A stretch of DNA of 60,498 bases from Elusimicrobiota bacterium (GTDB taxonomy: Bacteria > Elusimicrobiota > Elusimicrobia > UBA1565 > UBA9628): the NCBI GenBank assembly GCA_016234805.1, contig JACRNU010000071.1:1-60498 (forward strand). The letters are read 5' to 3'. Made by a program: the position numbers and the translations under genes. The notes under the pieces were generated by a model that was given only the letters and a program-made list of their open reading frames with translations, was not told the DNA's origin and made no database searches. Each line of letters starts with the position of its first letter. The first letter of the stretch is position 1. This document shows positions 7,531 to 16,470 of this stretch, one piece after another.

Positions 7531-9634
7531 AGCCCGTAGGACTTTCCCACGCGCTTCCATCCGTCGGCGCTCCGTTGTACGAATCATGATACCAATCCTG
7601 GGTCCACTCCCAGACATTGCCTGCCATGTCGCAGAGTCCCTGCTCAGTGTTCCCCGCCGTCTTCGAGCACACGGGCCAAGTCGAGTTCCTGCCGCATCCC
7701 AACCCGCCCTGATCCATCACGGCCCGCTCGCATGAAGGCTCCTCGTCACCCCAGGGGTACCTACGCTCCTTGCCGGTGCTCCTGGCCGCGTACTCCCACT
7801 CGACCTCAGAGGGCAGGCGGCCGCCGACCCAAGCCGCGAACGCCTTGGCTTGGTTCCAGTCCACGCACAAGACGGGCTGGTCGTCGCCTTGAAATGATGA
7901 AGGCAGGCTGCCTTGCTCCCACTTTGAGCCGGTCCAAACATAGCAACTTCCATCCGAAACATGCGCGGGAGCGCAGGCACCGGCATCCACGCAGGCCCGG
8001 TACTGCTTGTTGGTCACTTCGGTCTTGGCCAGCTGGAAGGACTTGACCGTCACGGAATGCCTGGGCTTCGTATCCGACCAATCATCCGCGCCCATGGTGA
8101 ACGTGCCGCCTGGAATGCGCTCCCACTGGATACCGGCCCCGGCCGCCGACGCCTTCCCTGAAGGCGGCCGGGACGGCTCGCTGCCGCTCGCCGCCTTGCC
8201 GGTCGAGGCCAGAGGCGCAGGTGCTGTCTTAGCTAGCTTCGCAAGCGTCTCTTTCGTCGACCCGGGCGCGACATGGGGCGCCAAATCCCGGGCCATCTCG
8301 GGATCAAGTCCCGGAGATTGCAGGAAGGCCGCGACGAACTGGCCCGACCAGCGGGCTTTGTCAGCCGCAGGCATCACCCCGGCTTCCATGGCCAGAAGCC
8401 TGGAGAGCTTCGCCCAATCAGAGTCCCGCGCCCCGATTCTCTCCTGCTTGGCCTGCTCCGCGGCTTTCTGAGCCGCGGCGTAGCGGTCCCAATCAGCGGC
8501 TCTCTTCGCGGCGATGGCCGCGTATTTGGGCGCGTCCTTGGCAAGAGACCGCCAGGTCTCGGCTTTGTCCTCGGGCGAGGCGCCTCCCTTGTCGAACTTG
8601 AAAGCGTCGTTGTATTTCTCCAAAGCGTCCACGTCGATATTGCGCAAGTCAAGCCCCGACGACCCGAGGTCGAAAACCTTGGGCGCCTGGGCCTTGGGCA
8701 CGGCAGGCAGGTTCGAGACCCGGAACATCTCATCCTGGGCTCCGGCGCCGGCCGTGGCCTTGGCCAAGCCGGCGAGGTTCGGGCCCTTCTCCCCGGCGGT
8801 CGGGCCCACCACCGCGTCTTCCCTGCCCATCAAGTCAGGGGTCTGGTCTCTTCCGCGCAGGGTGGCTTCAAGGGCGTTGGTGGCGTAGCGCCACAAGTCC
8901 CCGGCCGTGACCGTGGCCTTGCCGGCCCAGCCCCTGAGGCCCCCCAGGACCAGGTAGCTGAACGCCGGCCTCTTTGCTCCAGGCAGGGCGCCAGCGAACT
9001 GATTGCCCTTGGCGGCTGTCAGGACCACCATCCTGGGGTCAGCCGGGCCGGCCAGGGACACGGTCACCAGGGGCTGCAAGCCCGGCGCGACAGCGCCCCC
9101 GTCTTCCAACCGTCCGGAGAAGCAGGCGTCGAGCACGACGCGGATGGAACCTGCGCGGCTCGTTGCCAGGGCCCCGAGAAGCTCGGAGCGCTTGAGGCTC
9201 CGCTCCTGGAGGGTCGCGGCCTTCTGTTGGGCGTCCACGGCCACCAGGAGCCCGTCTTTGCCGTCCTTGGAAGGCGCCCCGTGGCCGATGAAGACGAACC
9301 ACAGGGTCCCTTCCGTACCTGCCTTGCCGGCAGCGCTGCGCACCGCGGTGAGCATCTCCTCGCGCGTGGCGTCCACGCCGGTCAGGAACTTCACGTTCTG
9401 AGCCGGCAGGCCCCGGGTCTCGGTGAGATAGTCGTACCACGCCTTGGCATTGGATTCGGCTCCCGGCACGTCGGCCACGAAGGCGTAATCTTCCACGCCC
9501 ACCACCACGGCCGCGTCATGCTCGCCGCCCCCAACGGCCTTGGCCGGCTGGGTCATGTCGGGCCATGAGGCCTCCTGGCCCAGGGCCGCGGCCAAAGCCC
9601 CTGCCAGAGCCAGCAACAGAGTCGAAATACTCAT
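7409..9634 (-). CDS. Secreted caspase-like (C14) protein with C-terminal FGE/C-type-lectin-fold domain; likely DGR target
   Basis: 741 aa from the ATG at 9634. It has a signal peptide (MSISTLLLALAGALAAALG), then a caspase fold with catalytic His near 118 (FIGHGAP) and Cys near 171 (VLDACFSG). An Ala/Lys-rich middle region follows, and from about residue 498 a formylglycine-generating-enzyme/sulfatase-modifying-factor domain (IPGGTFTMGADDW, TEVTNKQYRACVDAGACAP, GRLPSEVEWEYAARS, CDMAGNVWEWTQDWY). The last 40 residues have the hallmark layout of DGR variable regions (RGGSW...LRTANRR...PGNR...GVRVAR). The longer frame to 9832 was rejected: TATACT lies 7 nt before this ATG, with TTGACG 17 nt further up, and the signal peptide begins here. 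A secreted protease coupled to a diversifiable ligand-binding domain is inferred. Confidence 0.88.
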   Translation of the reverse strand: MSISTLLLALAGALAAALGQEASWPDMTQPAKAVGGGEHDAAVVVGVEDYAFVADVPGAESNAKAWYDYLTETRGLPAQNVKFLTGVDATREEMLTAVRSAAGKAGTEGTLWFVFIGHGAPSKDGKDGLLVAVDAQQKAATLQERSLKRSELLGALATSRAGSIRVVLDACFSGRLEDGGAVAPGLQPLVTVSLAGPADPRMVVLTAAKGNQFAGALPGAKRPAFSYLVLGGLRGWAGKATVTAGDLWRYATNALEATLRGRDQTPDLMGREDAVVGPTAGEKGPNLAGLAKATAGAGAQDEMFRVSNLPAVPKAQAPKVFDLGSSGLDLRNIDVDALEKYNDAFKFDKGGASPEDKAETWRSLAKDAPKYAAIAAKRAADWDRYAAAQKAAEQAKQERIGARDSDWAKLSRLLAMEAGVMPAADKARWSGQFVAAFLQSPGLDPEMARDLAPHVAPGSTKETLAKLAKTAPAPLASTGKAASGSEPSRPPSGKASAAGAGIQWERIPGGTFTMGADDWSDTKPRHSVTVKSFQLAKTEVTNKQYRACVDAGACAPAHVSDGSCYVWTGSKWEQGSLPSSFQGDDQPVLCVDWNQAKAFAAWVGGRLPSEVEWEYAARSTGKERRYPWGDEEPSCERAVMDQGGLGCGRNSTWPVCSKTAGNTEQGLCDMAGNVWEWTQDWYHDSYNGAPTDGSAWESPTGSNRVNRGGSWDGGAGDLRTANRRVDDPGNRGGLLGVRVAR

Positions 9635-9641
9635 GATGGAA

Positions 9642-9670
9642 AGTATAATCCTCGCATCAAGTCGCGTCAA
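9642..9670 (-). promoter_or_regulatory. Promoter of the caspase-FGE gene
   Basis: Minus-strand TTGACG (9670-9665), 17-nt spacer, TATACT (9647-9642), then 7 nt to the ATG at 9634: a leaderless arrangement. Confidence 0.7.
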
Positions 9671-9802
9671 TGCATGGGTCGCCCGGTCCAAAAAGCAAGC
9701 GGGCCTTCTGGGCCCCGCGCCGGTCTGAGAGACCCTCCTCGGGGAGGGCCGCTTTCCGACCTGTCTATAGGCCCTCCCGCTCATCCCAGCGCCCAGCGCC
9801 CG

Positions 9803-9832
9803 GTGATACAATACCTGCCTTGGAGGTATCAC
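9803..9832 (+). promoter_or_regulatory. Palindrome spanning -10 box and RBS of the gene at 9835
   Basis: GTGATAC (9803-9809) and GTATCAC (9826-9832) are exact inverted repeats. They enclose a -10-like TACAAT (9807-9812) and the ribosome binding site GGAGG (9822-9826), ending 2 nt before the ATG. It could be an operator. It cannot be a full RNA hairpin if transcription starts after the -10. Confidence 0.4.
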
Positions 9833-9834
9833 TC

Positions 9835-11760
9835 ATGAAATCCCTGCGTCCCGTCATCGCCTCGCTCCTCGCTTTGTGCATCGCGCAATCCTCGGCCGCT
9901 CCCGCGGCCGCGTTCGTCGGAAACGCTCTCCAGCCGACCCTGAAGCAGTCCGTGGTCGGCCTGGACTCCGTTCCGCAGAACCAGGCCCGGACCGCCGGCG
10001 CGCTCCCGGGGCAAGCCGCTGTCCTGCCCGCGACCGCGCTTCCCGCGGACACCGCGGGGCTCCCTGTCATCCCTGCCGCGAAAACCGATGCCGCGGACGA
10101 GGCGGCCTCCGGCCAGGATGAGACGGTCACGACCTCCCAGACCCTCGACCTCATGGGCTCGGACCTCAAGGACGCCCCTTCCGCGGACCTCTCCGGCTAC
10201 TACACCGGCGAAAAGAAGCTCGCGGCCTCCGCCGGGCTTGTGGACGCCTCGGACATCGCCGCTGCTGACAGCGCCGTTGCCCCGGTCAAGCTCTCAGCTG
10301 GCCGCGCCGAGTCCCCCGCATCCTCCAAGGCCTCCCAGATCCCGGCCCCGAAGAAAGACGCCCCTGTCCAGGACCCCAACCAAGCCAACATCGGCATCAT
10401 CGTCGCCGTCGTGGCCGCGGTCGTCGCTGCCGGGACCGGCATCTACCTCTGGCTTCGCGGCAAGAGCAAGAACGACAAGTGGGAGAATTCCAAGAGCAAC
10501 CAGGACATCATCGCAGTGGAGAAGGCCCGCCGCGACAACGACCCCGCCCCCCTCGGTACGATCAAGACCGAGGCCCGCGGCAGGCAGAAGCGCATGGAAG
10601 AGCGCGTGGCCAACGCCCAGAGCGCGGGCAAGAAGGAGATCGAGCTCTCGGACGGCAAGTCCATCTCGGTCAAGGAAGGCAAGACCTTCGCGGCCTTCGA
10701 CGGCCTCGTGGCCAGCCGCGCGGAGATGAACGAGAACGCGGTCTCCAAGGACGCGTCCAAGCGCGTCGGCGGAGAGCTCCCCTCGACCTGGCAGCAGAAC
10801 CTCTCCGGCCTCGAGGCCCTGTCCAAATCCTCCGAGTTCGAGGGTTCCCTCGCCTTGAGCCTCCAGTCCATGCGCGCCGAGCTTGGGCGGCAGGACGCGG
10901 CTCTCGCCCAGTATGAGAAGGACGTGGCCAGGTTCGACGACACCGTGCCCGGCCTCTTCGGCGGAAGGCTCAAGGACATGACCAAGCGCGGCCAGGCCGA
11001 CATCGCGGAGTTCAAGTCATCCGAGATCGCGCCCGAGAAGGCCTCTTTCGAGAAGTTCAACGGCGCCATGCGCACACGCGTCTCCGACCGCCTTGCCAAC
11101 CGCGACGTCGAGTACCAAGAGCACCTCGCGCACCTGCAGAACCTGACCGGCGCGGCCGAAGGGACGCTCAAGTCAGCGGTGGAGATGGCCCAGGAAGCCG
11201 ACAAGGCCATGGCCGAGATGGCCTCCCACGAGAAGAGCCGCGCCATGTACCTCCTGCTGGCCTCCCAGAACGAGAACGTGGAGGTCGTGGACTACGACTC
11301 CCAGGGCCGCCGCACCGGCAGCCACTACGAGGACCACAGCGCGACCTACAAGGCCCTGGCAGCCTCGGAGGGCGCGGCTGCCCGCGCTTCGGGGGCGACC
11401 GCCCAGGCGCAGATCAAGGCCCTGAGCACCATCATCCCGCTCCTGCACAAAGACCCCGTGCTCAAGGCCGAGAACCTGACCTTCGCTCTCCCCACCCAGT
11501 CCAACACCCGGGTCGGAGGCCAGGGCGGCAGCGTGTTCTTCGACTTCTGGATGCCGGCCTCGTGGAACTTCTTCATGACCATGTTCTCCGAGTCGCAGGC
11601 CCTTCAGGCCCGGGCGGCGTTCGCGCCCGTCAAAGGCCAGCTCGAGAGCGTCCTGGCCGAGGTCAACTCCCGCCGCAAGGGCGAGGTCGCCTGGACCGAC
11701 AAGCAGATCGACAAGGTCCTCAGGGACCAGATGGCCAAGGCGCCGGTAGGGAAGAAATAG
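9835..11760 (+). CDS. Secreted single-pass membrane protein with long helical/coiled-coil region, unknown function
   Basis: 641 aa from the ATG at 9835, which has GGAGG 8 nt upstream. Signal peptide (MKSLRPVIASLLALCIAQSSAAPAAA), then about 150 residues rich in Ala/Ser/Pro. One transmembrane helix follows (NIGIIVAVVAAVVAAGTGIYL, near residues 185-205) with a basic stop-transfer RGKSKNDK, and then some 400 residues rich in Glu, Lys, Ala and Gln with heptad-like helices. No enzymatic motif was recognised. It does have its own promoter and is divergent from the caspase-FGE gene across 200 nt. The frame extended upstream to 9670 has no support. Confidence 0.8.
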   Translation: MKSLRPVIASLLALCIAQSSAAPAAAFVGNALQPTLKQSVVGLDSVPQNQARTAGALPGQAAVLPATALPADTAGLPVIPAAKTDAADEAASGQDETVTTSQTLDLMGSDLKDAPSADLSGYYTGEKKLAASAGLVDASDIAAADSAVAPVKLSAGRAESPASSKASQIPAPKKDAPVQDPNQANIGIIVAVVAAVVAAGTGIYLWLRGKSKNDKWENSKSNQDIIAVEKARRDNDPAPLGTIKTEARGRQKRMEERVANAQSAGKKEIELSDGKSISVKEGKTFAAFDGLVASRAEMNENAVSKDASKRVGGELPSTWQQNLSGLEALSKSSEFEGSLALSLQSMRAELGRQDAALAQYEKDVARFDDTVPGLFGGRLKDMTKRGQADIAEFKSSEIAPEKASFEKFNGAMRTRVSDRLANRDVEYQEHLAHLQNLTGAAEGTLKSAVEMAQEADKAMAEMASHEKSRAMYLLLASQNENVEVVDYDSQGRRTGSHYEDHSATYKALAASEGAAARASGATAQAQIKALSTIIPLLHKDPVLKAENLTFALPTQSNTRVGGQGGSVFFDFWMPASWNFFMTMFSESQALQARAAFAPVKGQLESVLAEVNSRRKGEVAWTDKQIDKVLRDQMAKAPVGKK

Positions 11761-11776
11761 CCCGAAGGGGGCCGCC

Positions 11777-12532
11777 ATGTCCGACCGGCTTAATTCACTC
11801 GTCAGAATCCCTTGCAGGGCGGCGCTTGCGGCGCTTTTCCTGGCGGGAGCCTGCTCGCAGCCCAAGACCTCCCCAAGCCCTTCGTCCGGGTCGGACAAGG
11901 CCTCCATCGTGAGGAACTTCAACCAAGTCTACTACGAGTCCATGGTTTGGGCCGACACCCATTGGCTTGGCGTGCCGTCTCAGCAGAACCCCTGCGACAA
12001 CTGGATGATGCAGCAGATTATCGCGGAGGTCAAGCCGGACTATATCATCGAGACCGGGACAGCCAGCGGGGGAACGACCTTATTCTACGCGGTGGTCCTG
12101 GGACTGGTCAACGAAACAGGACGGATCATCACCGTGGACATCGAGCCGCGGGTGGCCGAAGCCTCCAAGTTCCCGCTCTTCAGGAAGAAGGTAGAAGTGA
12201 TCACGAGCGACTCCACCGCGCCGGAGCTCCTGAAGAAGCTGTCTGATCGGGTCAGGGGGCGCAAGGTCTTGGTGACGCTGGATTCGTGGCACAAGAAGGA
12301 GCACGTGCTCAAGGAGCTCCGGCTCTACTCCAAGCTCGTGTCCAAGGGCAGCTACCTGGTCGTCCAGGACACCAACGTCAACGGCAACCCCGTGCGTCCG
12401 AACCACGGGGAAGGGCCCAACGAGGCTTTGCAAGAGTTCCTGAAGGAGACCGACGCTTTTGTCATTGACAAGAGCAGGGAGAAGTTCCTGCTGACCTTCT
12501 ACCCTTCAGGCTATCTCAAGAAAGTCCGCTAG
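11777..12532 (+). CDS. CmcI-like (cephalosporin hydroxylase family) SAM-methyltransferase-fold lipoprotein
   Basis: 251 aa with a lipobox signal peptide (ALFLAGACS, lipidated Cys near 27). The mature part has the CmcI/rhamnosyl O-methyltransferase fold: VKPDYIIETGTASGGTTLFY (SAM-binding loop), GRIITVDIEPR, SDSTAPE, VTLDSWHKKEHVLKEL, and LVVQDTNVNG. Members are Mg- and SAM-dependent methyltransferases or related hydroxylases; the substrate here is unknown. A lipoprotein signal on a SAM-dependent fold is odd, because SAM is cytoplasmic. Either the N-terminus is not processed as predicted or the fold has another role. It lies 16 nt after the previous gene and converges on the transglutaminase gene with a 17-nt tail overlap. 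Confidence 0.8.
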   Translation: MSDRLNSLVRIPCRAALAALFLAGACSQPKTSPSPSSGSDKASIVRNFNQVYYESMVWADTHWLGVPSQQNPCDNWMMQQIIAEVKPDYIIETGTASGGTTLFYAVVLGLVNETGRIITVDIEPRVAEASKFPLFRKKVEVITSDSTAPELLKKLSDRVRGRKVLVTLDSWHKKEHVLKELRLYSKLVSKGSYLVVQDTNVNGNPVRPNHGEGPNEALQEFLKETDAFVIDKSREKFLLTFYPSGYLKKVR

Positions 12533-14786
12533 CCGCGGCTTTCTCAAGCCGGCCGATCAATTCTTCGGCCCTGCCCGCGTCCTCGGAGCCCAGCGGCCGG
12601 CCGCTGTACCTCTCCCAATAGTGCAGGTCCACCAGGTCCACGGCAGGGCCGAGGCCGGGGTGGGCCGAACGCGCCTTGAGCGCGTGCTCCAAGGGCGTCA
12701 TGTGCGGCTCACGCGGGATGCCGGCTTTCTCCAGCAGGACCGCGGCGCGGCCGTAAAGGGTCGTGGGCCGGCTCCGGAGGCCTTTCTTGAGACGCGCGAC
12801 GAGCAGGACCAGGCCCGTGGCCAGCAGGACTCCTCCCATGGGCCGGGCCGCGGCACCCGCCCAGGCCCGGACGCGCTCGCGGGTGACGGCCTGGCTCAGC
12901 TGAAAGAAGGTGTTGCGCTGGGAATACGAGTCGTAGCCGATGACATACCGGTACCACTTCAGCTCAACGGCGTTCATCATGCGCTCGAGCCGGCTGAAGA
13001 AGGCGTCGCGCGCGGCGGAGAACCCCGAGGCCGGGGTGGGCTCGAGCGTGATCCACCGGCCTCCGGCATAGGCCTCGGCCCATGCATGGGCCTGCCCCTG
13101 CCGGACGTCGTAGAACCTGCCGTACTCGTTCCACTCCGAGGCCAAAAATCCCGTCACGAGCCTCGCGGGCACTCCCGCGTGGCGCAGGAGCACCGCGGCC
13201 GCGGTCGCGAAGAACTCGCAGTTGCCCTTGCGGTCCTTGAAGAGGAAGTCCTCCAGGGTCTTGTGCTTCGAGCTCGAGAACGTCGAGTAGTCATAGGAGC
13301 GCAGCAGGTAGGACTCCACGGCGGCTGCCTTCTCCTCAGCCGTCTTCGCCCCGGCCGTGACCTTGGCCGCCAAAGCCGCGGTCCTGCCGTCCGAGGACGG
13401 GACCTTGAGGAAGCGGTCCTTGAGGATCCTCTCGTAGCCGAGGATGCCCTCCTGGAATCCGGGTTCTCCCTGCCTCGGGACCAGGGAGTAGCGCAGGCCC
13501 CGGGTGTAAGGCGAGGCGAGGTATGCGGAGTCGGTATGGTCGAAGGACACCGCTCCCGCGGGCAGGACGACCGAGTCCACGGCCCCGACCGTGAAGAGCA
13601 CGGTCAGGTTCACCGGATAGTAGATGAACTCGAGCGTGGGCGGTGCAGCGAGATCGGACGCGGCGGGCCCTGGGAACTTCAGCGCCTCCCCATGCCTCGG
13701 GGTCCAGGCGCGGCCCGAGGCCGTCGCGTACCGGCTTTCCCCGTAGCGATAGGTGAAATCGACCTTCCCCTTGCTCCACCTGCGGCCGTCGAACTCATCG
13801 AAAGCCGCGCCGCGCACATAGAGAGGCGGCGGCGTGCCGGGCCCGGTCGGGAGCAGCGGCCGCACGCGCATCATGCGGCTGCTCGAACGCTTGAGCTCGC
13901 CGTACCAGCCCAAGGTCACCCCATCGCCCAACCCGGCCACGGTCTCGGCTTTGGGCTGGAGCTTGTCGATGCCCATGGCCGTGAACGGGTTGATGTGCCG
14001 GAAGCTGTCCCTGCGCGGGCTCAGGATGAAGAGCGCCGCGGCCAGGGCCAGCACCGCGGCCGCGCCGGCCCCGAGCCCGGGCAGCCACTCGCGCCTTGCC
14101 CGGAACTCGAGCCCCGCGGCCAAAGACAGCCACACCCCGGCGAACGCGGCATATAATAGAAACGCCAGGAAATACCAGGGCGTGAGAGTCAGGCCTGATG
14201 ACAGGAAGAACCCCAGGAACAGGATGAGGAACCACTGAGGCAGGTCCTCGGCCTTCACGTCGTTCAAGGCGCGGTTGACGAGCAGGTAGAGCACGAGATG
14301 GACATTGGCGACCGCGACCCCGGAGAACCGCCAATCCAGGGCAAGGATATATAGGAGCACGGCCGCGGACACCAGTTCCCACACGAGCCTGGGGAGTCTC
14401 CATGACCCTCTCTCGTAGAGCACCCAGCCCAGGGGCAGGGCCGGGGCCAGAGCCAGGAGAGGCTTGAACCCTATCTCATCGATCAGGAAGAGCGCGGCGT
14501 ACACGACGGCGGCACCGGCGAACATCACGCGCCGCAGAGCCGGGGAATCCGGGGCCGGGGGGCGGGGGAGAGGGGGGGCCTCGGAAGGCCTGGCGGTCCT
14601 GCCCTCCCCCATCAAGGCCAGGAAGCGCAGAGCCTTGTCGAGATGGAGCAGGCCCTTGCCGTAATCCACCCCGCCCTCCGGGGTCACCAAGCGCGCCTCG
14701 GCCCCGGTATCGATGTACCAACGGAAGGCCGAAGCCGCCTCCGTGACGCGGGCCTCGGCGGCCTCTCCTGAGCCCAGGTTGTCCAC
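12516..14786 (-). pseudogene. Transglutaminase-like membrane protein, C-terminal part of a split DUF58-transglutaminase fusion
   Basis: The frame contains the last part of a DUF58 domain (SAFRWYIDTGAEARLVTPEG), then several transmembrane helices (14500-14030 region), a periplasmic transglutaminase-core domain and a final helix plus a DUF4129-like tail. The catalytic Cys is in KGNCEFFATAAAVLLRHAGVP and the His in GQAHAWAEAY; the Asp position appears as LEPTP (Glu). This DUF3488/transglutaminase architecture is normally partnered with MoxR and DUF58. Here it is continuous with DUF58 except for the 59-nt tandem duplication at 14756-14873, which shifts the frame. A GTG at 14786 could start this half alone, but with a meaningless DUF58 stub. 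Confidence 0.75.
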
Positions 14787-15523
14787 GCGGATGGTGACGC
14801 GCGAGTCGCCGGCCCGGCGGCCTCTCCTGAGCCCAGGTTGTCCACGCGGATGGTGACGCGCGAGTCGCCGGCCACGCAGTACTCGTTGACCAGGGCCTTG
14901 TCCTGCTTGGCGCTGAGCTTCCAGTTGATGAGCCGCGAGTCATCGCCCTGGTCGTAGACGCGGATGCCGAAGAGCTCATCCCCGCGCCCCTTTTTGGGCC
15001 TGGGCCGTCCCGTGAGGCTGGCGTCAGCCGTGATCTCGGCCGCGGCATGGACCTCGCGCATCCTCGGCAGGGCCGTGCCCGAAAGCTCCGGCAGGGAAGC
15101 CGAGTGCCGGAAGAAACCGAAGGGCCAGAGGCTTTCGACCTCGAGCCCCTCGACCCGGTTGAGTCCCCTGTGCTCGAAGATGAAGGGAAACCGGACCTCG
15201 GCCTCCTGGCCGGGGCCGAGACGGCCCACTACCGCTTCGCGGACCCTCAGGCCGAAAGCCGGGAACCGTCCGGCATTGGCCAGGGTCAGGCAAAGCCGGA
15301 AAAGATCCCCGCGGAACACCTGGTCCGGCATCCGGCCGCAAGCCGTCACCCTGGCCAGATTGACCCTGCCTCCCAGCCAGGATACCGCCAAGCCGGCCAC
15401 CACCATGCCGTAGAGGACATAGAGGAGGTTGTTTCCCGTGCTGAACGACGCCATCATGGACAGCACTGCCATGCCGACCGCTCCCCAGCCGAGCCTCGTG
15501 AGCCTGGCGCGGCAGGAAGTCAC
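14684..15523 (-). pseudogene. DUF58 protein, N-terminal part of the split fusion
   Basis: Starts at GTG 15523, overlapping the moxR stop (GTGA). Two transmembrane helices (GWGAVGMAVLSMMASFSTGNN; LLYVLYGMVVAGLAVSWL) precede a beta domain and the DUF58 core with its signature LFGIRVYDQGDDSRLINWK. Family resemblance ends at VDNLGSGEAA, where the 59-nt duplication begins, and the remaining residues before the stop at 14684 are out-of-frame sequence. DUF58 proteins act with MoxR ATPases, probably as vWA-like adaptors. Removing one repeat copy joins this frame to the transglutaminase half, giving about 982 aa. Confidence 0.75.
14756..14873. repeat. Exact 59-nt tandem duplication disrupting the DUF58-transglutaminase gene
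   Basis: Positions 14756-14814 and 14815-14873 are identical. 59 is not a multiple of 3, so the second copy shifts the frame. The distance between the two half-gene frames minus 59 is divisible by 3, showing that one copy restores a single frame. Confidence 0.95.
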
Positions 15524-16470
15524 GAAGGGGATGGCACGGCGCGCAAGAGGGAGGCCACGGCCTCCTCCACCTCGTCGATCTTGGCCACCCCGTAAAGGCT
15601 GGTGTCGAGGATGAGCCGGTGGGCGATGACCGGGACCGCCACGGTCTTGATGTCGTCCGGAACGCAGTAATCCCGGCCTGCCATGAGGGCCATGGACCGG
15701 GCCGCTCGCACCACGGCCAGGGCGCCCCTGGGGCTCAAGCCAAGCTTCACGGCCCGGGCCGAGCGCGTGGCTTCGGCGATCTTCACCACGTAGTCGAGGA
15801 GCTGCTCGTCCACCCGGACCTCCTCCGCCTGCTTCTGGAGGCCGAGAACCTCATCGACCGTCAGCACGGGCTTGAGCGCCGCGACGCGCTCGGAAAGGTC
15901 CTTCTCCCTCAGGATGCGCTTCTCGTCGCCCGGGGCGGGGTAGCCGATTCGCGCGCGGGTCAGGAACCGGTCGAGCTGGGCCTCGGGTAGAGGGTAGGTG
16001 CCGTGATACTCCACCGGGTTCTGCGTGGCGATGACCATGAAGAGCGGCGGGAGCGGATGCGTCAGACCGTCGATGGAGACCTGCAGGTCGTTCATGGCCT
16101 CGAGCAAAGCCGACTGCGTCTTGGGCGTGGACCGGTTGATCTCGTCGGCCAGCACCACGTTGCTGAAGATGGGGCCCGGCTTGAAGTCGAAGGAGTGGTT
16201 CTTCTGGTCGAAGATCGACAGCCCCAGGATGTCCGAGGGCAGCAGGTCGTTCGTGAACTGGATGCGGTGGAAGGAAGCCTCGACCGAGCGCGCCAGCACC
16301 ACGCCCAGCAGGGTCTTGCCGATGCCCGGGACGTCTTCGATGAGCAGGTGCCCGCGGCTGAGCAGGGTCGCGACCGTCAGCCGCACCACCTCCGGAGGCC
16401 CCACGAAGATACTGTTGATGTTCTCCGCCAGCCGGGAGATCCTGCCGCCCACTTCGGAATTCACTGACAC
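15520..16470 (-). CDS. MoxR-family AAA+ ATPase
   Basis: 316 aa from the GTG at 16470, preceded by GAGG 6 nt upstream. MoxR signatures: Walker A EDVPGIGKTLL, FTNDLLPSDILGLSIFD, Walker B VVLADEINRSTPKTQSALLEAM, sensor 1 FMVIATQNPVEYHGTYPLPEAQLDRF. These ATPases are chaperone-like activators that work with DUF58/vWA proteins, and DUF58 follows directly with a 4-nt overlap. It overlaps the end of the EPSP-synthase-like gene by about 10 nt, so the four genes form one operon. Longer starts upstream lie inside that gene and were rejected. Confidence 0.93.
   Translation of the reverse strand: MSVNSEVGGRISRLAENINSIFVGPPEVVRLTVATLLSRGHLLIEDVPGIGKTLLGVVLARSVEASFHRIQFTNDLLPSDILGLSIFDQKNHSFDFKPGPIFSNVVLADEINRSTPKTQSALLEAMNDLQVSIDGLTHPLPPLFMVIATQNPVEYHGTYPLPEAQLDRFLTRARIGYPAPGDEKRILREKDLSERVAALKPVLTVDEVLGLQKQAEEVRVDEQLLDYVVKIAEATRSARAVKLGLSPRGALAVVRAARSMALMAGRDYCVPDDIKTVAVPVIAHRLILDTSLYGVAKIDEVEEAVASLLRAVPSPS

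Noticed and set aside
9635-9832. N-terminal extension of the caspase-FGE protein
   Set aside because: It would put 66 residues before a clear signal peptide and would cover the TTGACG/TATACT promoter.
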